A DNA stretch of 8,898 nucleotides from an uncultured Bacteroidales bacterium (GCA_937911935.1 CALDQH010000027.1:1-8898); one strand, 5' to 3'; positions 1 through 6,877 are shown, counted from the stretch's first letter. The notes: generated from the sequence alone by a model not told the origin. Numbers and translations: made by a program.

Positions 1-2
1 TG

Positions 3-833
3 ACGCCGGTATCCTGGCGGAAAGAAGACCTGAAGGAGCGTCTGGCCCAGTCCGAAAGATACTTTAAGGGAGAAGAGATAGAAGTAATAGCTTGTGCTAC
101 GTTTAAAGATGTTTTTCAGACCATTAAAAAAGACAATTCCATTGTGGGTGCCGTGGCCATCGAAAACACCATTGCGGGCAGCTTGCTTCCAAATCACAAC
201 CTACTAAAAGACAGCGGGATGCGTATTATGGGCGAAACTCGTTTGCGCATTGAACACAATTTGGTATGTTTGCCAGGTCAAAGCATTGACGATGTAACCG
301 ATGTGTATTCGCACCCAATAGCTTTGATGCAATGCGAAGATTTCTTGGCAGGGTATCCTCATCTAAAAGCAGTAGAGAGTGATGATACGGCGTCGAGTGC
401 TCGTCGCATTGCTACGGAAAAAATTGCAGGACGTGCCGCTATTTGTAGTACGTTGGCGGCACAAATTTATGGATTGCAAATATTAGCAGAGGGAATTGAA
501 ACCAACAAACGTAACTTTACTCGTTTTTTGATAGTGGGAGACCCCTGGACAGCCGAAGAACACACCAAAAGCCAAAAAGTAAATAAATCGTCTGTCGTAT
601 TTGCTTTGTCCCACGAAGAGGGTAGTTTGGCAAAGGTGCTATCAATCTTGTCTTACTATCATGTAAATTTGAGTAAAATACAGTCGTTGCCCATATTGGG
701 CAGGGAGTGGGAATATTTATTCTATGTAAATTTGAATTTCGAAAATTACATGTCGTATGTTCAATCGCTCGATGCCATTCGTCCTTTTACCCGCGATTTG
801 CGCATCCTTGGCGAATACCAAGCCTGCGAATAA
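3..833 (+). CDS. pheA: Prephenate dehydratase (5' end partial or abnormal)
   Basis: Converts prephenate to phenylpyruvate in the phenylalanine branch, in the cytoplasm. The frame is open from base 3, and the GTG at 144 is an internal valine, not the start. Visible motifs are AIENTIAG (bases 156-179), DDTASSA (381-401) and the catalytic TRF triplet (519-527). A C-terminal ACT domain for phenylalanine feedback runs from about base 591 to 800. The usual ESRP effector motif reads QSLP (681-692), followed by GREWEYLFYVN as in the family. From base 3 there are 276 codons, close to full family length. However, the first 18-20 residues do not resemble the expected N-terminus (glycine-rich IAIQG followed by a SFHE-like motif). 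The match begins abruptly at RYFKGEEIEV. The dehydratase identity is secure; the N-terminus is not. It heads the Phe/Tyr gene cluster. Confidence 0.93.
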   Translation, partial: TPVSWRKEDLKERLAQSERYFKGEEIEVIACATFKDVFQTIKKDNSIVGAVAIENTIAGSLLPNHNLLKDSGMRIMGETRLRIEHNLVCLPGQSIDDVTDVYSHPIALMQCEDFLAGYPHLKAVESDDTASSARRIATEKIAGRAAICSTLAAQIYGLQILAEGIETNKRNFTRFLIVGDPWTAEEHTKSQKVNKSSVVFALSHEEGSLAKVLSILSYYHVNLSKIQSLPILGREWEYLFYVNLNFENYMSYVQSLDAIRPFTRDLRILGEYQACE

Positions 834-842
834 AATAACAAT

Positions 843-883
843 TCGGTGACCGATTCACCGATTAGTCGATTCACCGATTAGTC
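843..883. repeat. Octamer array in the pheA-aminotransferase spacer
   Basis: Two octamers, CGATTCAC and CGATTAGT, alternate in exact tandem. The 16-base pair occupies 851-866 and again 867-882 without mismatch. The bases just before (843-849, TCGGTGA) are the reverse complement of 855-861 (TCACCGA). They can form a 7-bp stem with a 5-base loop. No T-run follows, so a classical intrinsic terminator is unlikely. The array fills most of the 58-base gap and stops about 8 bases before the next ATG. The word CCGATTAGTCG (858-868) recurs exactly at 2151-2161. Confidence 0.85.
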
Positions 884-891
884 AAAAAAAT

Positions 892-2064
892 ATGATACAA
901 CCTGCTAAAAGATTAGAAACAGTACAAGAGTACTATTTCTCACGCAAATTAAAAGAAGTAGCTGCTATGAATGCCCAAGGACTTGATGTCATTAGTTTAG
1001 GCATTGGTAGTCCTGATATGCCTCCTTCGGAGCAAACCATTAAGGCTTTATGCGAAAATGCGCCACTTGCCCATGTGCATGGTTATCAACCGTATGTGGG
1101 CATCCCAGAGTTGCGTCAAGGTTTTGCCGATTTTTACCAAAAATGGTACGGTGTTACCTTAGACCCTGCTTCGGAGATTCAGCCACTTATTGGCTCGAAA
1201 GAAGGCATTTTGTATGTCACTTTGGCTTTTGTCAATCCAGGCGACAAGGTGTTAGTACCCAACCCAGGTTACCCAACGTATTCGGCATTAAGCTCGCTTT
1301 TGGGTGCTGAGGTGGTATATTACGACCTAAAAGAAGAGAATAATTGGTATCCCGATTTTGAAGCTCTGGAAAAAATGGATTTGTCGGGTGTTAAACTGAT
1401 GTGGGCAAACTACCCCAATATGCCTACAGGAGCAAAAGCGTCAACCGAATTGTTCCAAAAATTGGTCGATTTTGCGCACAAACATCAAATTGTTGTGGTA
1501 AACGATAATCCTTATAGTTTGATACTGAATCAACAGCCATTGAGTATTATGCGTATCGAAGGAGCTAAGGAGTGTTGCATCGAACTTAATTCGATGAGCA
1601 AAAGTCATAATATGCCTGGCTGGCGTGTAGGCATGATAGCTGCCAATGCAACCTTTATAAATTGGATGCTAAAGGTAAAATCGAATGTCGATTCGGGCAT
1701 GTTTAAGCCCATGCAATTAGCTGCAGCGGCTGCATTGCATAACGATGACACTTGGCACGAGGCAATGAACATGGAGCTTTACAGCAAACGTAGGGCAGTG
1801 GCAGAACAAATTATGGATACGTTGGGTTGCCGCTACGATAAAAACCAAGTAGGTATGTTTGTGTGGGGCAAAATTCCAGATCATTATCAGCATGTAGAAG
1901 AATTAACCGAGAAAATTTTGCACGAGGCACGGGTCTTCATTACTCCAGGTTTTATTTTTGGTAGCAACGGAGCACGCTACATTCGTATCTCCCTTTGCGC
2001 CACTCAAGAAAAACTAACCGAAGCCCTTGAGAGAGTTAGACTTTCGGTCGCTGAGCCCGAATAA
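892..2064 (+). CDS. Class I/II PLP-dependent aminotransferase of the Phe/Tyr cluster
   Basis: A fold-type I aminotransferase of 390 residues, usual length for the family. Key residues fit the aspartate aminotransferase pattern: Asn176 in NYPNMPTG, Asp205 and Tyr208 in NDNPY (cofactor ring), Lys237 in SMSKSH (Schiff-base lysine), Arg245 (phosphate) and Arg365 in RYIRIS (substrate carboxylate). The ATG at 892 follows the octamer array by a few bases, and the N-terminus looks complete. Its place between prephenate dehydratase and DAHP synthase-chorismate mutase suggests it forms phenylalanine and tyrosine from their keto acids; prephenate itself is another possible acceptor. That substrate choice is inferred from context. 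Sequences of this type are often labelled aspartate or LL-diaminopimelate aminotransferase by similarity, and neither role can be excluded here. Confidence 0.93.
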   Translation: MIQPAKRLETVQEYYFSRKLKEVAAMNAQGLDVISLGIGSPDMPPSEQTIKALCENAPLAHVHGYQPYVGIPELRQGFADFYQKWYGVTLDPASEIQPLIGSKEGILYVTLAFVNPGDKVLVPNPGYPTYSALSSLLGAEVVYYDLKEENNWYPDFEALEKMDLSGVKLMWANYPNMPTGAKASTELFQKLVDFAHKHQIVVVNDNPYSLILNQQPLSIMRIEGAKECCIELNSMSKSHNMPGWRVGMIAANATFINWMLKVKSNVDSGMFKPMQLAAAAALHNDDTWHEAMNMELYSKRRAVAEQIMDTLGCRYDKNQVGMFVWGKIPDHYQHVEELTEKILHEARVFITPGFIFGSNGARYIRISLCATQEKLTEALERVRLSVAEPE

Positions 2065-2067
2065 TTG

Positions 2068-2188
2068 TCGCTTGTTGTTGAATCGTTGAATCGACTAAAC
2101 AACTAAACAACTAAACACCTAAACATTACATAAATACGATTCACGGTTCGCCGATTAGTCGGTTTGCCGATTTGTCGGAGCGAACAAA
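2068..2188. repeat. Modular octamer array, aminotransferase-DAHP synthase spacer
   Basis: The gap opens with a head, CTTGTTGTTGAATCG (2071-2085). From 2077 the sequence can be read in a single 8-base phase for about 100 bases. It holds two copies of GTTGAATC (2077-2092), four NNCTAAAC units (2093-2124), a less regular stretch, then CGATT/CGGTT-type units such as CGCCGATT, AGTCGGTT and TGCCGATT (2141-2180). CAACTAAACACCT (2108-2120) recurs exactly at 4725-4737. The head matches 4155-4169 at 14 of 15 bases. Different word families share one phase, which suggests stepwise expansion and divergence rather than one simple microsatellite. Confidence 0.85.
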
Positions 2189-2212
2189 GTGAGCGATAAA
2201 AACATCAACAAT

Positions 2213-3274
2213 ATGAAAGATTTACAACCTATTTGGCTACCCGGCATGAGCGCCGAACGCCCTTTGATTATAGCTGGCCCTTGTAGTGCCGAAACCGAAG
2301 AACAAGTAATGGCAACTGCCGTAGAACTGTCTAAAAACGGAGTGCCTATCTTCCGTGCAGGAATTTGGAAACCACGTACCAAACCAGGTGGTTTCGAAGG
2401 AGTTGGAGTAGAAGGCTTGCCATGGTTACAACGTGTCAAAACCGAAACAGGTATGTTTGTAGGCACCGAGGTGGCTACGGCAAAACACATCGAAGAAGCT
2501 TTAAAACACGGTATTGATATTCTTTGGATTGGTGCTCGCACCTCTGCCAACCCATTTGCCATGCAAGAAATTGCCGACGCTTTGCAAGGGGTTGATATTC
2601 CTGTGTTGGTAAAAAATCCCGTAAATCCCGATATAGAACTATGGATTGGTGCCATGGAACGCCTTTACAATGCAGGAATTCGTAAATTGGGTGCTATTCA
2701 TCGTGGATTTAGTACGTACGATAAGAAAATTTATCGTAACTTGCCCCAGTGGAACATCCCCATTGAGTTGCGTCGTCGTTACCCTAACTTGCCCATTATC
2801 TGCGACCCCTCGCACATTGGTGGCAAACGCGAGTTAATCGCACCTCTTTGTCAACAAGCCATGGACTTGGGCTTTGATGGTTTGATGATAGAATCGCACT
2901 GTAATCCCGATAAGGCATGGAGCGATGCAGCACAACAGCTAACACCTGATATTTTAGATTATGTAATCGACACCTTGGTTATTCGTGATATGAAAAAAGA
3001 AACAGAAAGTTTAAGTACCTTGCGTAAACAAATAGATACCACCGATAACGAATTGTTGGAACTTTTGGCAAAACGCATGCGCATATCGCGCGAAATTGGT
3101 TTGTACAAAAAAGAGCACAACGTGCAAGTATTGCAAACGGGTCGTTACGACGAAATCATGCAAAAACGCATCATCATGGGCGAACGCCTAGGTATGTCGG
3201 CCGATTTTATTCGTAAATACTTGGAGGCGGTGCACGAAGAGTCTGTACGTATTCAAATGGAAATCATAAAATAA
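2213..3274 (+). CDS. Bifunctional DAHP synthase (KdsA-like, type I-beta) / chorismate mutase (AroQ)
   Basis: The N-terminal barrel condenses phosphoenolpyruvate with erythrose 4-phosphate, the first step of the shikimate pathway. The C-terminal AroQ domain turns chorismate into prephenate. Metal ligands are visible as Cys24 (AGPCSAE), His201 (DPSHIGG), Glu227 (IESHCNPD) and Asp238. Substrate motifs are KPRTKPGGFEG, GARTSANPF and VKNPVNPD. The mutase (about residues 262-353) has Arg271, Arg288, Lys299, Arg311 and the ESVRIQ end. Positions equivalent to E. coli Asp48 and Glu52 are Gln308 and Tyr312. In Prevotella nigrescens this fusion lets prephenate binding at the mutase inhibit DAHP synthase, and the same control is likely here. 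I chose ATG 2213 over GTG 2189 because the intervening codons lie in the tail of the upstream repeat and the family begins a few residues before WLPG. The gene is sometimes called aroF or aroG/Q. Confidence 0.95.
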   Translation: MKDLQPIWLPGMSAERPLIIAGPCSAETEEQVMATAVELSKNGVPIFRAGIWKPRTKPGGFEGVGVEGLPWLQRVKTETGMFVGTEVATAKHIEEALKHGIDILWIGARTSANPFAMQEIADALQGVDIPVLVKNPVNPDIELWIGAMERLYNAGIRKLGAIHRGFSTYDKKIYRNLPQWNIPIELRRRYPNLPIICDPSHIGGKRELIAPLCQQAMDLGFDGLMIESHCNPDKAWSDAAQQLTPDILDYVIDTLVIRDMKKETESLSTLRKQIDTTDNELLELLAKRMRISREIGLYKKEHNVQVLQTGRYDEIMQKRIIMGERLGMSADFIRKYLEAVHEESVRIQMEIIK

Positions 3275-3344
3275 ATTAGGAATGAGGAATTATGAATTAG
3301 GAATAATCCTAACTCCTAACCCCTAACTCCTAACTCCTAACCCC
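3275..3344. repeat. Opposed heptamer arrays forming a potential long hairpin
   Basis: Seventy bases, starting directly after the stop codon, read as ten heptamers in one phase. The first four are ATTAGGA-like (3275-3302). After a changeover at 3303-3309, TAACTCC or TAACCCC units continue to 3344. TTAGGA and TCCTAA are reverse complements, so the halves face each other. TTAGGA (3297-3302) pairs perfectly with TCCTAA (3307-3312) around a 4-base loop. The stem can extend outward, with about one to three mismatches per heptamer, to 3275-3281 paired with 3328-3334. No T-run follows. It ends 12 bases before tyrA and could influence tyrA expression, which is inference. Confidence 0.85.
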
Positions 3345-3356
3345 AACTCTAAACTA

Positions 3357-4130
3357 ATGAAGATTTTAGTTCTTGGTGCTGGAAAAATGGGCACCTTTTT
3401 AACCGATGTGTTGTGCATGCAGCACGAAGTGGCACTTTTTGATGTAAATCCTAAAAATTTGCGCTTTGTGTTCAATACCTATCGCATGACCACGTACGAT
3501 GAGATAAAGGCTTTTGAACCAGAGTTGCTCATTAACTGTGTAACCCTGAATCATACCATCGATGCTTTTAAAGCGGTGCTTCCTTATTTGCCTCAATCGT
3601 GTATTATATCCGATATCGCATCGGTAAAAACAGGCCTGCCCGAGTTTTATGCTGGTTGTGGTATGCGTTATGTATCGACTCACCCCATGTTTGGACCTAC
3701 CTTTGCCAATTTAGAGGATTTGAGCCGACAAAATGCCATTATTATATCCGAGTCGGACCACATGGGCAAAGTATTCTTTAAAGATTTGTACCAGAGTTTG
3801 CACCTTAATATATTTGAATATACTTTTTTGGAACACGACGAAACCATTGCCTACTCGCTTTCGATTCCTTTTGTTTCGACCATGGTTTTTGCCGCGGTAA
3901 TGAAGCATCAAGATGCGCCTGGTACCACCTTTAAAAAACACATGGCCATAGCGCGTGGCTTGTTCTCGGAGGATGATTATCTGCTTACCGAAATTCTGTT
4001 TAACCCTTTTACATCGGGTCAGGTAGAGAACATCCGCAAGGAATTAAAAGATTTGTTGGCGTTAATCGATTCCAAGGACACCATAAAGTTACAAGAATAC
4101 TTAAAACGCCTGCGCAAGAATATAGAGTAG
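3357..4130 (+). CDS. tyrA: Prephenate dehydrogenase
   Basis: Oxidatively decarboxylates prephenate to 4-hydroxyphenylpyruvate, the tyrosine precursor, in the cytoplasm. The 257-residue protein starts with a Rossmann fold, LGAGKMG (residues 6-12). Asp29 at the end of the second strand favours NAD over NADP. DIASVK and STHPMFGP follow; His109 in the latter matches the catalytic histidine. HDETIAYSLSIPF (from His160) matches the substrate-side helix of the family. There is no chorismate mutase domain, unlike E. coli TyrA; in this cluster the mutase sits on the DAHP synthase. No ACT domain is evident at this short length, so feedback by tyrosine must act otherwise or be absent. The start is the only good ATG, 12 bases after the heptamer array. 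Arogenate dehydrogenase activity cannot be excluded from sequence. Confidence 0.93.
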   Translation: MKILVLGAGKMGTFLTDVLCMQHEVALFDVNPKNLRFVFNTYRMTTYDEIKAFEPELLINCVTLNHTIDAFKAVLPYLPQSCIISDIASVKTGLPEFYAGCGMRYVSTHPMFGPTFANLEDLSRQNAIIISESDHMGKVFFKDLYQSLHLNIFEYTFLEHDETIAYSLSIPFVSTMVFAAVMKHQDAPGTTFKKHMAIARGLFSEDDYLLTEILFNPFTSGQVENIRKELKDLLALIDSKDTIKLQEYLKRLRKNIE

Positions 4131-4226
4131 TCGCTTGTCATTCGTTGCTCGTCACTTGTTGTTTAATCGCCTAAACGCCTCAACGACTAAATATCAACTC
4201 ACCGAATCACCGAATTACCGAATCAC
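4131..4226. repeat. Modular octamer array, tyrA-CYTH spacer
   Basis: TCGCTTGT follows the tyrA stop codon directly and also occurs at 2068-2075 near the start of an earlier gap. The head CTTGTTGTTTAATCG lies at 4155-4169. Octamers CTAAACGC, CTCAACGA and CTAAATAT follow (4171-4194). Three octamers, CGAATCAC, CGAATTAC and CGAATCAC, end the array (4203-4226). The order head, CTAAAC-type, CACCGA-type units is the same as in the gap at 2068. Bases 4154-4170 match the reverse complement of 7007-7023 at 16 of 17 positions. The remaining 23 bases before the next ATG hold a small GGGC/GCCC hairpin (4231-4241). Confidence 0.82.
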
Positions 4227-4249
4227 CAGAGGGCGCAGCCCGATATACT

Positions 4250-4702
4250 ATGATAGAAATAGAACGTAAATTTTTAGTAAACAAAACCCTATGGCAAGCA
4301 CCCGATAAGGGTTGCTACTTTCAGCAAGGATATTTGGCCGAAAACGGTTGTACCTTACGGGTTCGTATTGCCGAAGACAAGGCGTATCTTACCATAAAGG
4401 GCAAGACAGAGGGCATTTCGCGTGCTGAATTTGAATACGAAATACCATTAGAGGATGCTCGTCAGCTGATGAAACTTTGTTTGTATCCGCCTATCGAAAA
4501 AATACGATATAAAGTTGAGGTGGGTGGCAAAATTTGGGAAGTGGATGAGTTTTTGGGCGCTCATCAGGGCTTGCTGATGGCAGAAATTGAATTGCAAAGT
4601 GAAGACGAAACTTTTGAGATGCCTATTTGGGCAGGTAAAGAAGTTACGGGCGATGCTCGTTACTACAATTCGTCACTCAGCAAACAGTCTAGCAGTCGCT
4701 AG
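4250..4702 (+). CDS. CYTH-domain protein (triphosphate tunnel metalloenzyme family)
   Basis: A single CYTH domain of 150 residues, typical for small bacterial members. The signature ExExK is Glu3, Glu5, Lys7 in MIEIERKFLV. Tunnel-lining charged pairs appear in order: Arg37/Arg39 (TLRVR), Lys50/Lys52 (TIKGK), Glu60/Glu62/Glu64, Lys84/Arg86 (KIRYK), Glu97/Asp99 (WEVDEF) and Glu112/Glu114 (AEIEL). The family hydrolyses triphosphate-containing substrates such as inorganic triphosphate or thiamine triphosphate with a divalent metal. The substrate here is unknown, and adenylate cyclase activity seems unlikely from context. The final residues (about KQSSSR) and the TAG stop are encoded inside the downstream repeat array, so the native C-terminus may have been altered. 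No functional link to its neighbours is apparent. Confidence 0.9.
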   Translation: MIEIERKFLVNKTLWQAPDKGCYFQQGYLAENGCTLRVRIAEDKAYLTIKGKTEGISRAEFEYEIPLEDARQLMKLCLYPPIEKIRYKVEVGGKIWEVDEFLGAHQGLLMAEIELQSEDETFEMPIWAGKEVTGDARYYNSSLSKQSSSR

Positions 4703-4756
4703 TCAAAGGTCAAAGGTCACAAGTCAACTAAACACCTCAACGTCTCAACGATTATT
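4685..4756. repeat. Octamer/heptamer array overrunning the CYTH gene 3' end
   Basis: Nine units in one 8-base phase run from 4685 to 4756, including CAGTCTAG, CAGTCGCT, CAACTAAA, CACCTCAA and CGTCTCAA. A heptamer phase is embedded at 4702-4729 (GTCAAAG twice, then GTCACAA and GTCAACT). The first 18 bases are coding for the CYTH protein. CAACTAAACACCT (4725-4737) is identical to 2108-2120. The AT-rich stretch that follows leads into a promoter-like site. Confidence 0.75.
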
Positions 4757-4769
4757 CAAAAACAAATAT

Positions 4770-4799
4770 CCTATTTCTCATTTATTTTATGTACCTTTG
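4770..4799 (+). promoter_or_regulatory. Bacteroidetes-type promoter before the acyltransferase-xerD pair
   Basis: TACCTTTG (4792-4799) fits the TAnnTTTG -7 consensus of the Bacteroidetes primary sigma factor. No clear TTG box lies 19-21 bases upstream. The preceding block CCTATTTCTCATTTAT (4770-4785) closely matches the one before the pta promoter, with TCATTTAT 14 bases upstream of the -7 box in both. Transcription would begin near 4806, leaving a leader of about 20 bases before the ATG at 4828. Confidence 0.65.
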
Positions 4800-4827
4800 T
4801 TTGCATACAATCAAAAGTGCATAAAAT

Positions 4828-5976
4828 ATGAAGTACCCTGCAGAATTTAACGATATCAGGTGTTTTGACGACGAAGAAGTAGCCGTTTATCTACCCAAAT
4901 TATTGGAAGAACCTGCCATACAACAGATATTGGCGATGTTTATGAGCGCAGAAAATGCACAAAAGTTGGTGCAAGTTGCACCTGCCATGCAATCTGTTCG
5001 TCAGTTTCAATCTACTTTTATCATTGCTCTTTTGAATGCGTTGATAGCCAAAACCAGCGCTGGTGTTCAATTGCAGAACGCCGAAAAATTGGAGAAATCA
5101 AAAGGGTACTTGTTCCTTACTAACCACCGTGATATTGTATTAGATTCGGCTTTTTTGAATGCCATGCTGTTAAATAATGGCTTCGAAACGTCTCATATTG
5201 GCATCGGCAACAACCTACTAATCAAACCCTGGATAGAGTGGGCTGTGCGTTTGAACAAAAGTTTTGTGGTTCGTCGCGATGGTGGCGTGCGTGAACAATT
5301 GCTTATCTCCAAACACATGTCTGCCTACATGCGTTACGTCTTAACCGAGTTGAACGAATCTATGTGGCTTGCGCAACGTGAGGGTAGGGCTAAAGATTCT
5401 AACGATTTAACTGCTCCTGCTATTATTAAGATGTTGAATATGAGTGGCGAAGGTTCGTTCTGTCAAAAACTGCGTGCCATAAAAATAGCACCTCTTGCCA
5501 TTAACTACGAGTTTGATCCATGCGATTACCTCAAAGCCAAAGAATATCAGCTAAAGCGTGACGATGCGGGTTATAAAAAACAACCTGCAGACGATTTGTT
5601 AAACATGCAAACGGGTATTTTGGGTTATAAAGGTCGTGTTAGTTTTGTGGTGGCAGGCGAATTGCAGGTGCCCGATGCATGGGATGAACTGCCTCGCACG
5701 GAGCAAGCCGAAGTTGCTGCCAAGGCTATCGATCAAATGATTCATGCCAATTATCATTTATATCCGAATAACTACGTAGCTGCAGATATTCTAACCCAAA
5801 GTACAGAATTTGCATCATATTATACAGCCGAAGACAAGGCGAAATTTATGGCTTATATCGACAGTCAGCTTCAAAAAATTGATATTCCCAACCGAGATGA
5901 TGCTTATTTGTGCGATATGATGTATCGCATGTATGCGAATCCAGTATTGAATCAGCAAAAAGCGTTGGGCAAATAA
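4828..5976 (+). CDS. Lipid acyltransferase-like protein (PlsC/GPAT-related LPLAT superfamily)
   Basis: A 382-residue protein with the acyltransferase block order of the PlsC/GPAT superfamily. NHRDIVLDS holds His100, Asp102 and Asp106. VVRRDGG is a second basic block, AQREGRAKDSND (Glu185-Gly186-Arg187) corresponds to the EGT/EGR motif, and IAPLAINYEF fits motif IV. These enzymes transfer acyl chains to glycerol phosphate, lysophosphatidate or related acceptors at the inner face of the membrane; the acceptor here is not deducible. The protein lacks an obvious transmembrane helix. The first histidine-aspartate pair is spaced HX5D rather than HX4D, unless Asp102 serves. It is longer than PlsC (about 245 residues), with about 90 residues before the first motif. 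The TAA stop shares its last base with the xerD ATG. A promoter-like site lies 28 bases upstream of its start. Confidence 0.85.
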   Translation: MKYPAEFNDIRCFDDEEVAVYLPKLLEEPAIQQILAMFMSAENAQKLVQVAPAMQSVRQFQSTFIIALLNALIAKTSAGVQLQNAEKLEKSKGYLFLTNHRDIVLDSAFLNAMLLNNGFETSHIGIGNNLLIKPWIEWAVRLNKSFVVRRDGGVREQLLISKHMSAYMRYVLTELNESMWLAQREGRAKDSNDLTAPAIIKMLNMSGEGSFCQKLRAIKIAPLAINYEFDPCDYLKAKEYQLKRDDAGYKKQPADDLLNMQTGILGYKGRVSFVVAGELQVPDAWDELPRTEQAEVAAKAIDQMIHANYHLYPNNYVAADILTQSTEFASYYTAEDKAKFMAYIDSQLQKIDIPNRDDAYLCDMMYRMYANPVLNQQKALGK

Positions 5977-6872
5977 TGGATGCCGAACTTAAACGATACC
6001 ATGCCTATTTGTTGTTAGAGCGTTCGCTTTCTGCTAATACCATCGAGGCTTACTGTAGCGATGTCGAAAAACTATTTCAATATTTAGCCGATGTAGGTTT
6101 GTCGTATCGCTTGGTAGAGCATCGTCAGTTGCAAGATTTCTTTATGCTGTTGTCCGAAATGGGCATTCAGGCCCGTTCGCAGGCACGCATTTTGTCTAGT
6201 ATCAAATCGTTCTACGATTTTCTGCAGCGCGAAGAACTTATTCAATTAAATCCAACTACCTTATTAGGAATGCCCAAAATAGGAAGGCATTTGCCTTCTG
6301 TTTTGTCGTTGCAAGAAATTGACGCCTTAAAAGCAGCGGTCGATGTAAGCAAGCCCGAGGGGCATCGCAATCGTGCCATGATTGAGGTGGCATATAGTTG
6401 TGGTTTGCGTGTCTCCGAGTTGGTGGGGCTTAAAATATCGGATATTTATGTCGAAGAAAAATTTATCAAGGTAGAGGGTAAGGGTAGTAAACAACGTTTG
6501 GTTCCTATTTCTGATGTGGCATTGGCAGAAATTAGTCGGTATATGCCAGATCGTCATGCTTTGCCTGTTATCAAAAAAGAAAGTGCCGATGTGCTGTTTC
6601 TTAATCGAAGAGGTGGAATGTTGACCCGACAGATGTTTTTTACCATTATCAAACAATGCGCCCTGCAAGCAGGCATTCAAATTGTGATAAGCCCACATAC
6701 ACTCAGACACTCCTTTGCTACCCATTTGTTAGAAGGAGGGGCAAACTTAAGGGTAATTCAAGAAATGTTGGGTCATAGTTGTATCCAGACTACCGAAATT
6801 TATACCCACATCGAAACAACCTACCTGCGAGATACTATTTTAAAGTATCATCCGCGAAATAAAATGGAATAA
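5976..6872 (+). CDS. xerD: Site-specific tyrosine recombinase XerD
   Basis: A 298-residue tyrosine recombinase, the same length as E. coli XerD. With XerC it resolves chromosome dimers at dif during division, under FtsK control. The N-terminal SAM-like core-binding domain covers about residues 1-90 (LERSLSANTIEAY). All catalytic residues are present: Arg145 (CGLRVSEL), Lys169 (GKGSK), His241 and Arg244 (HTLRHSFATHLL), His267 (LGHS) and the nucleophile Tyr276 (IYTHI). Each sits exactly three below the E. coli XerD number. I chose ATG 5976 because it overlaps the upstream stop in TAATG, indicating translational coupling, and gives the family start; upstream extension would only read acyltransferase codons in another frame. 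The absence of mobile-element hallmarks argues for the housekeeping recombinase, not an integrase. XerC versus XerD is judged from length and motif match. Confidence 0.95.
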   Translation: MDAELKRYHAYLLLERSLSANTIEAYCSDVEKLFQYLADVGLSYRLVEHRQLQDFFMLLSEMGIQARSQARILSSIKSFYDFLQREELIQLNPTTLLGMPKIGRHLPSVLSLQEIDALKAAVDVSKPEGHRNRAMIEVAYSCGLRVSELVGLKISDIYVEEKFIKVEGKGSKQRLVPISDVALAEISRYMPDRHALPVIKKESADVLFLNRRGGMLTRQMFFTIIKQCALQAGIQIVISPHTLRHSFATHLLEGGANLRVIQEMLGHSCIQTTEIYTHIETTYLRDTILKYHPRNKME

Positions 6873-6877
6873 TCTGA

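Noticed and set aside
144..146. GTG as the start of prephenate dehydratase
   Set aside because: The frame is open upstream and encodes RYFKGEEIEV, which belongs to the family; the GTG is an internal valine.
843..883. CRISPR array
   Set aside because: Units are 8 bases with no spacers and no cas genes nearby; the same applies to the other arrays.
2189..2212. GTG 2189 as the start of the DAHP synthase fusion
   Set aside because: The eight added codons lie in the tail of the repeat array; ATG 2213 gives the family N-terminus.
2155..2655. Reverse-strand frame of 166 codons
   Set aside because: It is antisense to the conserved DAHP synthase barrel and shows no family motifs.
4231..4241. GGGC/GCCC hairpin as terminator of tyrA
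   Set aside because: The stem is only 4 bp with a 3-base loop and no T-run.
4587..4850. Possible small gene of 87 codons across the CYTH end and repeat array
   Set aside because: It is out of frame with CYTH coding, then reads repeats and the promoter region; the composition is not protein-like.
5910..5975. N-terminal extension of XerD from an upstream ATG
   Set aside because: It overlaps conserved coding of the acyltransferase in another frame; ATG 5976 restores the exact XerD length.
5976..6872. Phage or transposon integrase
   Set aside because: Length, catalytic spacing and coupling to a housekeeping gene fit XerD, and no attachment site or mobile genes are present.
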